From Bryopsis sp. KO-2023 (Eukaryota > Chlorophyta > Ulvophyceae > Bryopsidales > Bryopsidaceae): a DNA stretch of 64,000 nucleotides. The position numbers and the translations under genes are program-made. The stretch is from positions 558,001 through 622,000 of the forward strand of contig BSYQ01000015.1 in assembly GCA_030272585.1 (NCBI GenBank), given 5' to 3'. Positions within the stretch are counted from its first letter, which is position 1. Every line of letters starts with the position of its first letter. The notes beneath the pieces were generated by a model, which was not told where the DNA came from, ran no database searches, and saw nothing but the letters and a program-made list of their open reading frames with translations. Shown piece after piece: positions 22,077 to 34,473 of the stretch.

Positions 22077-25000
22077 CTACAAAAAGTAATCCGGAACTGG
22101 TCTCTTTGCTTCCACCCCTCTGGCCTCTTGTGGAGCAGCATCAAAAACCTGTGAAAAAAAAACGAGTGTTGGATGCAAAATATTCCAACATTGTAAGAAT
22201 GTAAATTCAACACAAGTCAAAAATCCACCAAATCTTGTCCAAACACTTGTGTGGAAAAAATTCATTTACACACCCAACAGTGAAAAGAGCACTTTCCGCT
22301 TCAATGTAATGCATTTGAAAAACAAAAAGAATCCTGGATGCCTCTCCCAACAAACATGTATTGAAAAAAAATAAAAATAAAACGGAACGACAGTAGTTTA
22401 CTTTGTTGCAGCATCGATTAGCATTTCGACTTTTTTTTTTTGGGGGGGGGGGGGGGTGTCGGCAAAACAATCCTCTTTTTTAGGATGTCTTTGACGCAAC
22501 CGGACTATTTTTTGTCGAAACCGGCAAAATAAAATATACAAAATAAGTAGAATGCCCTCCATGATGCCAAACCTGCTTTCCATAATTATACCTTGAATGT
22601 CTTAGACAGATGCTCATCCAACTCCAAAATTGCGGCGACATTTCCACACCTGAATTTCCCCCGACAAAACAAAAAAATATATCACTCTCATCGAGTTCAA
22701 TTTTTTCAACCAAAGAACAGCGAACACATAGATTTAAAAAAAGTAAAATAAAAATTATTGTACAGTATGTTTGAATTCATTTTTCTGACAATAGAAAATC
22801 GATGAGACAGGCTGATTCACAAAAGATTAAGAAAAAAATTCTCAAAACTGCATCGGAAAGATCACGGTGAAGCGATCTCAATGAACAACAATAAAACCAA
22901 TAATTTTTTTTTTAATTAAGCAAAAAAAAAAATGCAAGGATTCGAAATCAAACCTGTAGCAATAATTGGGGGCAGACCACACTGTGACGAGCATATCCGA
23001 AAACATGCTTTTGTATCCATTCATGACTAACTGATGCGCTCGAGCAATTAACTCAATCTTGTTAGAGTGGTTGAAAGCCTCCGTCACATTCCCTCCAAAT
23101 AAATATCCTAAAAAAACACCACAAAAAATCCATCAGGAATTCAAATCCAGAACAAAAATCGAAAACAAAAAAAAAACACAGCTCACTCTTCCCCAGATCT
23201 GTGTTTTACCACACAGTCCGAATGGTGAATAAGGTACTGAGTATTTTTAAATTTTAAACTTTAGGTATTGGGTATTCTTAATTTATTCCAACATAGTAGT
23301 ATTTCAGTATTTATATAATAAAGTTGATATTTTTGGAAAGGAAAACGAAGAAACACATGAGGTTTTGAATGGTAGACGCACCAGCTCCTCTTGGACTCAA
23401 ACCCCACCCCTCAATTTCCTCAGGGTCGCTCCACAGCAGATCGCACATTGCACCATCATGCGGGACTTCTTGCTTCCGGTCGATTGTTCGAATCTTTTTT
23501 TAAAATTATTGTTTTAAACCAAAATGGAAAAGAAAAAAATCAGAAAAATTATCGACACAATCAGCAGCTAATTGGATGTAGCTGTGTTGAATATTGCGAG
23601 AAAACTGTTTTTCCGTGTCCAAAATGTATTGATTAAATTTAAAAACAAGTGTCATTACCACGAGGGTCCAGAAAAAACATTAAAAAAATAATGCAAGAGT
23701 GAATGGGAAAAAATGACATTTCTATGGTGTTCAATCTTTTCATTTCTACAAACGACATCAATTTGACATGCAAAAAGAAGGAAAAAACCTACCTGATCCA
23801 ACGAGCTGATCGCCGGAGAAAGCCCACCGTGTACACAGAACACTTTGTTGTCTATTACAGCGGCCAAACTGGTTCACAGAAAGAAAAAAGGAAAACATTA
23901 ATAAAATATGAACCAAAATAAAAAATGAGCTGACAAGATGCCTATCATTCACTCCCAAAAGGTTGGACTCACACTTAATTTAAAAAAACAAAAAATAAAA
24001 AAAATTAAATAAAATTGTTTTAATCAGCAGGAAACCTTGGATGACAAATATGGAACAGAATGGAACAAAAACAATTGGCATTTTTCTTCATGAACGAAAG
24101 AAAAACAACGTTTTGCATGCATGAAAAATTTAAATGTACGTGTTCTTGTGTCGGATTGTGTCGAAAAACCGGAATGGCAAAATTATGAAAACAAGAATGC
24201 ATGTGGAAAGCCCTCACCTTAAATAGTCGAAAATGTCGGTGCAATATCGCCAGACATTTACAGAACCATATTTTCTGAGACACTCGTCATAGAATCCATA
24301 TACCTGTTTATTCACAACATTAAATAAAAATTATTTCATTAGAGGATGGAGAGGAGAATGCAACGTGCATACGTTTTACAATTCCACTTTCAATACAAAA
24401 TTTCCCTTGGAAAAAAAGTACAAAAATCAGAAAATTTATGGGGTTTTTTTGCTGTGTTTTTTTGGCCCAATTGAAAAAAACACCAATAATGCAGTCATGA
24501 AAACACAAAAGCACCCCATTGTTTTCCCTCCAACCCCCCAATATATATTTATATTGTATATATATAAGAGACTTTTAACAAAAAGTATTAAATTCAACTG
24601 AAAACTTTAAATTCAACTGAAAACTTAATTTCTTCTCAAAATTTAACAAAAGAAACAAAACAACAAATGCTTCGTTTGACAACATTCTATGTATAATTCT
24701 TTGTTTGTACCTGAGTGATTTGGCGACTTTCGTGATTTCCACGGATAAGCGTTATTCTATCTGGATATCGAACCTGAAAAAAAACACCCACACCCACTTA
24801 TGTTTTTTTTGTTTTTTTTTAAGCCTTGTAAGAAAAAAATCAAATTATGGTTCCTATAGAAACCTGACCTCAACTTTTTGGTTTTGGTTTTCGACACTTC
24901 AATTCGCCTCGCAACGAATTTCAAAAGAGCATCAATTTCACTTTGATGTTAAAATTATATGCACACAAAAAAAAATCAAAAAAATCATATCCTCAGCAAT

Positions 25001-25828
25001 ATCATACATACTGATCAAAATCATTGGAAGAAAAAAACACTCAGTGCTAATGCTTTATTCCGATTTACTAGATATTTATATCAAACAACATGCATGTAGC
25101 TAGTGTTCCAGAATGTCCATCAATTTCTTTCAATAAATCATCGACTGTGGCATCCCGCAACATCACATGATCTCAAGTTAATTTCCGGCTTCCTCGTTGA
25201 TTACTTCTGTTCAAATTTTCATCTCTATGTTAATAATACCTTCAAAGCAAGCAACAGGAGGAAAGTTTCGACACTGTAAAAGCCCCTATCCACGAAATCG
25301 CCAAGAAAAAGATAATTGGTTTGAGGGCAGTCGCCTCCGACTTTGAACAGCTCCATTAGATCAAAAAATTGACCATGGATGTCTCCGCCTGTTAAAATAA
25401 ATAAAATAAATAAATAAATGTTCAAATAAATAAAATAAAATAAAGCCCATCCTGAAAATAGCCACATTGAGGGTTACAAGAGTTTGATAAATAAATTAAA
25501 AAAAAAAGATTCATGGGATAAATCTCACTGGACTTTACCACCAGTAAAAAAAAGAAAAGAAAAAACATGTGTTGATGGGTAAATAAAAAAAACAAAAAAC
25601 ACAACAGACTATTTTTTAAAATACAGAAATTACTGACGCGAGCGTCCGGACTGAAATATGCCGATCAAACTCACATATCGTCACTGGAGAGTCAACCCGC
25701 TGAACGTTGCCTTCCTCGACGAGCAGATCCTGAGCCCATTGACAGAGCGTTTTCACTTCGGATTCTTGCAGGGGCTCGCAACGTTTCAGTTGTTCAATCC
25801 ACCGGTCAAGGTCGGATTGATTCCCCAT
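22077..25828 (-). CDS. PPP4C: Serine/threonine protein phosphatase 4 catalytic subunit (PP4c)
   Basis: Nine exons on the minus strand, all in phase: 25828-25675, 25388-25240, 24773-24711, 24303-24218, 23868-23793, 23493-23382, 23107-22954, 22649-22592 and 22148-22077, giving 307 aa, the same length as human PP4c. PPP motifs are all present: [28 protein letters not shown] and the C-terminal PDYFL, whose last Leu is the carboxymethylation site in PP2A/PP4. The N terminus ([22 protein letters not shown]) matches PP4 rather than PP2A or PP6. It is a Mn/Fe-dependent phosphatase acting with R2/R3 subunits in DNA damage and centrosome or cell-cycle control (family knowledge). It is the most intron-rich gene here and diverges from the WDR53 gene, 387 bases between start codons. 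Confidence 0.95.
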
Positions 25829-26215
25829 GAAGACGGACTTTCCCTTTCGGTCGTGAAAGGGACGAGGTCGGCTTCCTCAACTCCCAAAACACACACACAC
25901 ACACACGCCAAAAAAAACCGGCCTGATTACTGGACCAATCCCCTTGGCACTACGGGTTCTTATCCTCGTCGAAGCAAAATAAAACCACGCAAACGGGGGC
26001 AAGGAAACAGCAGCAGCTAGGAAGCATCCACCCACCAGCGAAAAGCGAAGAAAGCTGGAAAGGGTTCCTTAAATACGTACGAGATCGTACCGGCTGACGT
26101 GTCGCCTCCTTTCATACAGAACTTTTCTGAAATTTAGGCGTTTTTGAATACCCTGCCAACTTTACGTTGCTGGGGGCGTGAGGTCGCGTGAGGTCGCACG
26201 CAGTTTGCGGGAGGG
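25829..26215. promoter_or_regulatory. Divergent PP4c / WDR53 intergenic promoter
   Basis: 387 bases separate the two opposing ATGs. It holds an (AC)n run near 25891-25907 and GC-richer sequence with a short GTGAGGTCGC direct repeat near 26178-26200. No TATA box is obvious. Shared promoter is inferred from geometry only. Confidence 0.45.
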
Positions 26216-28004
26216 ATGAGCGAATATCGACTTACGCAGCTGTTGAAAGGGCATTGCGCTTCCGTGTTATGCTGCAAGATCCAGGGAGAATCGAACATAG
26301 TTGCGTCCGGGGCTGAGGTATGCGTTTATCGTGGGGAACTGGGGGTGGGAGCTCCTTTGAAATGTTCGAAATGCTTCAATCCAAGAATCAATTATTGGCT
26401 GAGCCTAAGAAAAAAGCAAGCAGATCAGTGTCTATTTTATTATTATTATAGAGTGTCCAATACAGCACCCCCCAAAAGCACTTCCAGATTCGAAAAAACT
26501 TTTTGTTTGTATTATTGTTATTATCTATTTTTTTTGTCACCAAACTGATAGAAGATCTTGCTCAAATAAAAAGCCTTACTTTTTCTGTGGTCAGGCGGTG
26601 CCCTCAGGATGGCTCGATTTGCTTGTTTGATATTGAATCCGGCGCTCTCATTACAAGGTGCGCAGAATTTCCAGAACCGGATGTCACATCAATAGCTTTC
26701 CATCCATCGGAGTCCCACAGAGTTTTTACCGCTTGCGGAGCCGAGGTGGTCGAATTTGACACCAGGGCAATGCCAACAAATTTCAGCGATGGTACAGTCA
26801 AAAGGTAAAAGGAATTTCAGGTTCGGTGGGGACAAAATATGAAATCGAAATATTTTTTTTGATTTCGATGCAAATCAATCTTTGAAAAACTACGTTTTAA
26901 AAAACTTTCTGATTTTCCTTCCCCCTCCCCCAAATTAGAAATTAATAACCGAACAGAAGAAATGAGAATAAAAGCAGATCCAATAAGAGGCCATGTCATT
27001 CATTTCCTTTTTCATTTTTGTGGAGGAGCTACATGAGGGGTTAACTCATACATATTTTATCAGGTATCCGTTTTCGGCAGAGGAAATCAATGGTATAGAT
27101 ATACATGCTTCTGGAAACTACCTGGCAGCTGCCGATGACTCAGGCGACATTATGGTGATCGACCTAAACAGAGGGGCAAGCCTCCAACGGTTGCATGGAA
27201 TTCACACCAACATTGCGAGTTCTACCCTATTTTCCCGATATTCAGACGACGAGGTCCTGAGCGGAGGTCTGGAAGGAAAACTGATCTGCTGGGATTTCAA
27301 AAATGGAGCGTGCATTTGGTCGAGGAAAATGGGCGGTGAAGAGGAAGTTCAGATGTTGAATCCTCCCATGGTCCATTCGTTCGATATGCCTGGTGGCAAG
27401 GTTGAGGATCAATTGTGGCCTGGGCTGACGGCAGCTGCCAGAGGAGATGGTGTGATATGGGTGGGATTCGGACAAGGCATCGATGGCGGCTCTGGATCAG
27501 AATCGGAGCCGTCAACCCCACATGAGTCCAGAGGTGAGGGTTTGGGGGGAATTTGAAATTTGAAAAATGGGCAGGGGGGATGTCTGAATGTCTATGTTGA
27601 TCGTGTCTGTTTTGTTTTCAAACAGAGCTCAATCTTTTGGGGGATTATAGGGGGTTTTGGTTTTTTTTCAAGTGAATTTTGTCTTTGCAGGGGAGCCAAG
27701 GGTTGGGGATGGGAATGGGGAGGACTATGTGTTGCTGGGCCCATCGCTGGGTGGTCATAGCTCCTGCGTGTCCTGTGTAAAATTCATGGGGGAGGGTAGG
27801 AGGTTAGTTTCTGGAAGCAGTGACAAAAGGTTGGTTGGATGGGATTGGCTGGCTGCCTGTGAAGGCGAGGAAGACGAGAATCCGAGAGTGTGGGTTTTAG
27901 CCCATGGGGAAAAAGTGAATGCTCTGGATGTCGGACAGGGAGATTTGCAGGCATTGGTGGTTGGAGATGTGGGTGTGGACGTTTCGGTGTATCATCCTGT
28001 GTAG
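26216..28004 (+). CDS. WDR53: WD-repeat protein WDR53-like
   Basis: Four exons in phase: 26216-26317, 26608-26804, 27064-27533 and 27691-28004, giving 360 aa (human WDR53 is about 358). Starts LLKGHCASVLCCKIQGES, followed by WD blades DGSICLFDIESG, EEINGIDIHASGNYLAAADDSGD, VLSGGLEGKLICWDF, then GPSLGGHSSCVSCVKFMGEG with LVSGSSDKRLVGWDW. The C-terminal AHGEKVNALDV ... VSVYHPV is the WDR53 signature end. The segment LNPPMVHSFDMP also matches the family (LNPALAHSI in animals). WDR53 is a seven-blade propeller reported as a possible DDB1-CUL4 substrate receptor (family knowledge). No recognition partner can be read from sequence. Confidence 0.88.
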
Positions 28005-28437
28005 TGGGCGTTGATCGGGGGATGGAAAATGGCTGCATATCGCCCTGATCTTCAAGCCAACTTGTTTCCACAAGTCGTTTTAATCTGAACATTTCACACT
28101 GGTGCCCAGGAGGTTTTTTCACTTTCGCTGGCCCTAAATTTGGCTGTTTCATCTTGTTGTAGCCTTTTGTGTGGCCACAATGGGCCAAAAAAAAGATTCT
28201 GGTGCCCCGCTTCAGAGCACCGCAGCACTTGTGAATGGGATAATGGCGGAAGAGAGAAAAATGGAAGTATGACTAATCGATCCATATGACAGACAAGTTC
28301 ATGGAATTTGTGGTGGTCGTCAGAAGGTACGGTCACTTCACATCCGCTACCAAGAAGTCGGACGACTAACGGCCGGGCGACCATGACCACTATGAACGTG
28401 AGGCTTCCTGCGGAACGGTTCGTTTTCCAGCTGGACC
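28005..28437. other. Intergenic, WDR53 3' end to BTB/BACK-like gene
   Basis: No separate gene seen. An ATG-containing frame at ~28383 runs into the next gene out of frame and has no support. Confidence 0.5.
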
Positions 28438-29220
28438 ATGGATGTGATACCCCCAACCTGTTGCAGTCGCCACATCGAGGTCGGAGGCTACGATCCCCCG
28501 GAAGTGTCGAAAAAAAAAGGGGGCGTCTCAGAAATCGTCGTTTTCCTGGTGGGGGATGACAGAAACGGCTTGGTGGGTCGAAAGGAGGTTTTCGTCAAAC
28601 ACTGTTTGCGCGTCGACGGGTGCAGGGAGTGGATCGATTTCGAAAGCGGGCAGCATGGCTCGGGAAAGCCCACGTTCATTAATCTTCCCGACTTGAGCAG
28701 GAAGGGGGTGGAGCCTTGCCTGCAGTTCGTCGAGACCGGATCCTGCCGGTTCGAGCCGTCGATTCTTTGGGAAGTTTTCGACGCTGCCGTGTTTTTGAAC
28801 TTGGGCCCCGTTGCGAGGGTGTGCGTTCCCCGCGTGGTCGCTGATCTGCGTCCTGAAACGGCGTGGCGAGGTTTGGAAAATGGCATGCTAATGGGATCCC
28901 GGGACCTCACCGACGAAGCTCTGAAGGTGACCATCGGGAAGCTGCGGAAGGTTTTGGAAAAAACCGACATGAGCGCGAGCTGGGTCACCTCGGGGGCGTT
29001 GCTGAAAGTGTTGAAGGAAAAGCAACTGCCGATAAGAGAAACCACGTTGGCCAGAAAAGTTTTGACCTGGGCGGAAAACACGAAAGAGGATGCTGAGGCG
29101 GTTTGGAAAGTCATGGAGCACGTTTCGTGGATGGTGATACTGAAGGTCGACGAGGAGCTGTTCAGAAGAGCCCTTGCTGTCGAGGCGTTTTCTGCTGGGC
29201 TCAAAAAAAGGGTGGGGTAA
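28438..29220 (+). CDS. BTB/BACK-like domain protein
   Basis: Single exon, 260 aa. Residues ~30-110 read like a BTB fold: EIVVFLVGDD, the KEVFVKHCLRVDGCREWIDF region, then FINLPDLSRKGVEPCLQFVETGSCRF, the typical helix-strand pattern ending in the Y-x-Y-TG-like element. This is followed by SILWEVFDAAVFLNLGPVARVC (A4-A5 helices). Residues ~125-250 have a BACK-like helical pattern (AWRGLENGMLMGSRDLTDEA, LKVTIGKLRKVL). No Kelch, MATH or NPH3 domain follows. BTB-BACK proteins are usually CUL3 adaptors (family knowledge); that role here is inference. A long antisense frame (28488-29204) is a Ser/Thr-rich shadow. Confidence 0.55.
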   Translation: MDVIPPTCCSRHIEVGGYDPPEVSKKKGGVSEIVVFLVGDDRNGLVGRKEVFVKHCLRVDGCREWIDFESGQHGSGKPTFINLPDLSRKGVEPCLQFVETGSCRFEPSILWEVFDAAVFLNLGPVARVCVPRVVADLRPETAWRGLENGMLMGSRDLTDEALKVTIGKLRKVLEKTDMSASWVTSGALLKVLKEKQLPIRETTLARKVLTWAENTKEDAEAVWKVMEHVSWMVILKVDEELFRRALAVEAFSAGLKKRVG

Positions 29221-29720
29221 AAACACTGGTGCTTCAGTGAATACTCGTTTTTTAGATATTTCTTGCCCTATTTCGTCAGTTTTATTTATTTTATTTATTT
29301 ATTTGTGTATTTATTTTCAAGGGGGTAAGGTGATCTTGCATTTTTGAGGGAGAAATTTTTGAAAAGAGCAAAATGTAGAACCATCAACTGCATGCATTAA
29401 GATTCCACCTGAACCCGTCTCTTTCATTTTTTTTTTTTTTAAGGGTGAGCAAGAGTAAGAGATCTATGTATTAGAAGAGGTGTAACAGATCCATTACATT
29501 CTGAATCTAAATTCGTTTTTGCCAACCTGCCTCCTTTCCATTTTGCTTGAAATTTGAATATTTATGAAGACACCACCCTGTCAATCGCAAACTCATAAGC
29601 ATTTTTTTTTGGTTAATTCTCAACCACAATCGACAGTTCACTATAACTTGTTTTTTGTTTTAATTTTTTTTGCTGAGGATTGTTGTGTGCGTTTGGTTTC
29701 TGAAGGGTCTTGAGGATCCT
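29221..29720. other. Intergenic / possible 5' intron of LamG gene
   Basis: A/T-rich. Acceptor-like TTTCTGAAG just before 29707 could join an unseen upstream exon to the LamG gene. Confidence 0.4.
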
Positions 29721-30419
29721 ATGAGTTTGGTCGCAACGGACTTGCCAAATTGCCCCAGGCTTGGGACATATGGTGCTTTCAATCTGGACCCCGTTAATTG
29801 TTCTCCCTTCGACGATGTGGGGCCTCCAATAGAACATGGCAGCCTGAGGTGGATGGATTTCGAGGATGCTCCATGTCCCGATGTTTTGCATGTCGATCGC
29901 ACCGGCTTCTTGCAAATCCCTGATCCCGAGGGAAAACTCAATGCAACCAAAGAGTTCTCAGTCAGAGCCTGGGTCCGGCATGATTTCTGGGGGGCCCCCT
30001 ATCAGGGTCCAATCGCATGCAAATCCGGTCCAGGGAGCGGCTGGGAGTTGCGAATCTCAAATACAGCAGCACAGTTCTTCGTAACTTTGAGGAATTCCGA
30101 CGGTGAGCAGTGGCATGAGTCAGTCGGAGTGAACCTCAAGCGGAATCCTGACCATTGGTACTCTTTGCTGGGGACGTTCGATGGATCGGAGGCTCGGATA
30201 TATGTGGATGGGAGCATGGAAGAGATGTCCAGGCTTTCTGATTGGAACACCGATGGAGACCGCATAATCGACGCAGATTGTGAAGTGAGGCATTGCGATT
30301 CTGACTTGTGCGTTGGAGCCCATGCGGATGCTGGTTGGCGGAATGAAAGGGATTTCGAAGGGGACATCTGTGGATTAACGATTGTGACTAATCAAGTGCT
30401 GGCACCAGATGATCCATGA
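29721..30419 (+). CDS. Concanavalin A-like (LamG-type) lectin/glucanase-fold protein
   Basis: From ATG 29721 about 232 aa; the frame is open upstream to 29670 without another ATG, so the true start may lie in an upstream exon. Residues ~60-225 show the LamG_3 jelly-roll pattern: FLQIPDPEGKLNATKEFSVRA (strand then SVRAWV), IACKSGPGSGWELRI, AAQFFVTLRNSDG, WYSLLGTFDGSEARIYVDG, LCVGAH and FEGDICGLTIVTNQVL. These match the W-h-h-v-a-gtyDG...riYvDG core and the closing F-x-G-x-I motif. Usually a carbohydrate- or ligand-binding extracellular module. No signal peptide is visible with this start, and three Cys pairs suggest secretion, which supports a missing 5' exon. Confidence 0.6.
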   Translation: MSLVATDLPNCPRLGTYGAFNLDPVNCSPFDDVGPPIEHGSLRWMDFEDAPCPDVLHVDRTGFLQIPDPEGKLNATKEFSVRAWVRHDFWGAPYQGPIACKSGPGSGWELRISNTAAQFFVTLRNSDGEQWHESVGVNLKRNPDHWYSLLGTFDGSEARIYVDGSMEEMSRLSDWNTDGDRIIDADCEVRHCDSDLCVGAHADAGWRNERDFEGDICGLTIVTNQVLAPDDP

Positions 30420-32406
30420 GGATATGGTTGGGAAGAGAAGCCGTTAAAAGTCGCCAGGGACAGTTCCTATGTGCGACATGGGGAGGGTTGGTTTAGGGTT
30501 GCGCGAGCGACCGACGTAGGGCACATTTGTCAGACATGGGACCATGGTCCTTGGCGACTTTTAACGAGATGTGTTGGGAAGGTGGTTGGGGGGGGAGCGT
30601 TTTTTCACATACGTCATATCATCAAGAAATCAGATTGCGATGTCCAGGATATTTGAAAAGACTGCCTGTTTTGCATATAATTTGTTCAGGTTTGACCTTG
30701 TTTCAGTATTATGCAGACTTCAGGGTTCACTGGCCCGTCTGCTGACCGGGTTGGGAAGTTTTTTCTTTCTTCAATTTTGTTTTTTTTTTTGAAAAATCGA
30801 TGTTTTGCCTACTTCGCAAAGGGATTGTAGTGTATCCATAAATGCTGTTAATGAATCATTCGCTGTAATTCTGTTGCTGTGGTAAATCGAAATGGGATGA
30901 AAAAAAATTTTTTATATGGGATCTAGTAATTTCAGTTGTAACTTTCTTTCTTCAGAGAAACAACAGTCAAATCCTGAGATGTGAGGTTCAACAACCTTCT
31001 AGAACTACATGAATTCCTTGAAACTAAAAAATCATTCCTAGCGAAAACTGTACAATAGTAAACTCTCTGGGCGTTAACCCCCTCCTTCGCACAATAGATC
31101 GACATTGCATATTCAGTACGAGGTATGATGAGGTGTTTTATTCAGATTTTCGTTTCCAAGGTGCTAGGCACTTTCACAAGGGATTTTTTACTAGGTTTAC
31201 TTTATTTTTAGATGCACCTGACAGTGAGTGACGGTGTTGATGACAGGGACTGGAGGATTCGAGATGTTGGAATGTCATGTCGGAATGTGAGATTCAGGGA
31301 AGGTCGAAACGGATTTCAGATCCGAGGTAGTACGCAGACTAAGGAATCGTGGAAGTGGGGGTCAAGTCGCTGTTCTTGTGAGGGCTTTAGAGTTTCTCCA
31401 CGGGATGACATTCCCAAAATTTCCTTCCAAAATTTAAGCTCTCTTCTTCCCTTCTCTTTTGTCCTTCACTTCCCGATCCAGTAACCCCTGTCAATCGACC
31501 TGTTTCTGTCCGTGGTTTTCAAAGTATCAGGAAAACAAAACCTCCCTTAGCAAATGCAACAAAATTCTACCGCCCCAACTACAACCCCAAACCTAGATAT
31601 TCTAGATATCTTCTTTTTTAAGAAGTTTTGACGTTTGGTTCCGGTGGGAAAAAGAGTGCGACTAACAAGAAATCACAACACTCCATTCTCTTCAGAATAA
31701 GGGTGATAAACACTTTTCAGCCCAGTCCATCAAGCGCCGGCACCACCCATGCAATGACTTCCCTTTTGGAGAAACAATATCCACACAATTATTAAAAGAC
31801 CCTACAGGAAAACAACCCCATTCCCTCCACACCACACCGGACAGAACCATTCTTGCCAACCCCTCTCAATCCATGCTAACCTATGTTTCAAACCAAAATA
31901 TTACACCAAAACACCCCCCCAAAAAAACCTGTAACACATCAAGGACACTCTATGATCATCTCATCCTCTTTCTGATTCCAACAAATTCCACCGTCCCTGG
32001 AAATGATATACAAAAAAAAAACCTGCAGCAAACATAACCTCCTTACAATTCAATGGATTTGACAATCCATTTCCCTCCCCCTCAAGAAAATTAAGAAAGC
32101 CAGATTTTCGTTGAGAAAAACAGCAGTTTTGCATCGAATCGAACTGGGATCACATCAACATCTGTCAATGGTCAAATACATCATCCATTCAAAGATATTT
32201 CCAAGAAGCTTCTTTTTTTCTGCTTTTTTTTTTGTTTTGGCTCCGCAATGAGGGGTACGAGAGAACTGAATGAAATCCAAATCCAAATCCAAAAGCGGAC
32301 AGAAAAAAAAAAGAAACACCCAACTGGTCAAAACAAACCCCCAGCCGCAAGGCTTTTTTTTTCCTTCCGCCTTTTTCTTTTCAAATTTTTTGACACATCG
32401 TCTTTT
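30420..32406. other. Intergenic, LamG 3' end to Lifeguard 3' end
   Basis: Contains an inverted repeat (30442-30566). An open frame at 31212-31484 (90 aa) lacks a recognisable domain. Most of the rest is C/A-rich on the + strand and non-coding. Confidence 0.5.
30442..30566. repeat. Short inverted-repeat element (15-bp arms, 125 bp)
   Basis: Outer arms CGTTAAAAGTCGCCA match perfectly in inverted orientation; pairing continues imperfectly inward (GGGAC/GGACC). Interior includes GTTTAGGGTT and GCGCGAGCGACCGACG. Could be a tiny MITE relic; no target duplication found. Confidence 0.45.
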
Positions 32407-34473
32407 CTAACTCCGATTGCCCAAAATCCTCAAGAGAAACAGGAAAATGTTGATAACGTCTAAGTATACAGCAAGTGCAGCCGGGACATAATCATCTACC
32501 CCCATTTCATATTTTCTGCCCCCCGCAATCAATTGGACATCGTAAACGAGGTAAGCTGAGAACAGAATAGCCCCTATGGATGCATATATCAGGGTGAAAG
32601 TGCGGCTGGCCGGGAAAAACGCTGCAATGATGGAGGATAACACCATAGCAATTAGAATGGAGAACAGGATGCCTCCGATCATTGTGAAGTCCCATTTCGT
32701 CTGCGCCAAAAAAAAAAAAAAAAAGGAAATTTAGAGAATCGACAATCATGGTAAGCAGAATTATATTCTGTGTTCGCAAGTTATGGGGAAATTGATGCTT
32801 CTTCCAATATGAGTTTTTCTGCTTTTCCGTTTCAAAGCAACGTAATGATAGAAGAAATAGGATGGAGCGAAAAGCTAACGGAGGAGCGACCAACTAAATG
32901 AGGGGGGGGGATGTACTTATCTATCTATCGAGATATACATTTGAAATTGAAAATATTTTACACGCAGTCAAAAGGCCGAGTGCAGCCCGTTCAAAAATAA
33001 ATAAATAATAATAATAATAAATTTAAAAAAATTCTAAAAAATAATGTTATAGACTGTATATGCGACGGGAAAAAAAAATCAATATCACATTTTATTTTTC
33101 ATGTTTTTTTTTTGTTTTTTTTTCCACTATCCCCTCTCACATATTTGATATGTTCTGATATCATATTTGATATAATTTTCTTTTCCCTATTCCTCCCCCA
33201 AAGATTGAGAATATATTTGTATCACTCCAAGAGAAATCACTCGGGGAGAAAAAAAAAAAAAACACTCTCGGAAAAATAAACACCCCCCAAAAAATATAAA
33301 AAAAACACTCGAAAAAAAAACTTGAACAAAATCAAAAAATCAAAAAAAAATGTACAGAAAGCCCCTTGCAATCTGGAAAGGGAGGTCTTCCTCCCTTTTT
33401 TTTTTTTCTTTCTTCTTTTGTTTTTGCAAAAAACAAACAAACTGACCTGCGTTGCAAAGATCGACAATCCAATCGTTATGCCGAGCGTCAGCCCCGCCGC
33501 CAGCACCACAGATTTCGCATCGTACGTTGCTGAGATCGTCCCCACTAGGAAACCCTCGCAGATCGTGAAAGCGAACAGCAAGACGTAATTGATCGGGTAG
33601 GAGTGGATCGCCCCAGGGCAGCAAACGAGGGACAGCAAAAAGACGAAGGAGAGTCCCAGCGATAAATAGAAAACCCAAATGTTATTGAAAATGTAGTTGC
33701 TGATCGAATCCACGGTGACGATGGGGATCGAGATGGCCACAGTCAGGAGCAACTGGATACTCAAAATACCTGAATTGTGAAAAAAAAAATTGAAAAAGGG
33801 AAAATTCAAGGGGGGGGCAGGGGCAAGTTGGATCAACAGATGGTGTAACCTTGCCATCCAATTCCTAGCTAACATTGGTGGCAAAGGAAAAACAAAAAAT
33901 AACGAAGTGACAAAAATGCATTCGACAATACCAGATAGGCAAAAAAGCAAGAACAATATTGTCAGGTTTTTTTTTTAATTTTTATTTTTTTGGAAGATGG
34001 GTTGATTTCTATTTTCTGGGAGCTGCTCCACTAAAACAAAAAAAAACGAGGAAAAGAATAATCAATTAATTGAACTATTAGTCATGATCAACCAAACTAA
34101 GAAGGGAAAGAAAATTGACCATGCAGGTCTTCCCTTTTTAGCCTAAACTCAACAGCCATCGCAAAACAAAAACTGGAAAAAAAAAGTGGGAAGCTGTGTC
34201 GAAGCTACCAGTCACCAATACGTGCAACTTTCTAAACGACGCTGCAATTGGAGGCTCCTTTTCTCAACGTTCAACCCAGTCGCGTCGTGCTGGCAACCGA
34301 TCGCAAGAGTGAATTTCCGAGGTCGTTCTTCCAAAGCGCTCACCGAAAACTTTGCGAATGAAACCATTGCGGACGGCGGTATCGTAGTCAATCGCTCCAC
34401 CTCCTCCTCCTGTCTCGATGTCGTTGTCCCCATAGACGCGGGACCAGCCCGTCTTGGTGTCTCGCTCGTACAT
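32407..34473 (-). CDS. Lifeguard/TMBIM (Bax inhibitor-1 superfamily) seven-helix membrane protein
   Basis: Three exons on the minus strand in phase: 34473-34344, 33769-33447 and 32700-32407, 248 aa. Short Gly-rich cytosolic N terminus, then FIRKVFGILSIQLLLTVAIS (the conserved entry helix) and six further hydrophobic segments. The two buried acidic positions of the family's pH-sensitive gate are present in SAYLVYDVQLIAGG and ALAVYLDVINIFLFLLRILG, near the C terminus. Closest by eye to Lifeguard-4/GAAP-type proteins (GGRKYEMGVDDYVPAAL). The family forms Ca2+ leak pathways of Golgi/ER membranes and dampens cell death (family knowledge). The large introns are homopolymer-rich. Confidence 0.88.

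Noticed and set aside
28488-29204. 238-codon open frame antisense to the BTB/BACK-like gene
   Set aside because: Ser/Thr-rich mirror of a well-structured sense frame; no domain.
30490-30500. Telomere-like GTTTAGGGTT
   Set aside because: A single copy only.
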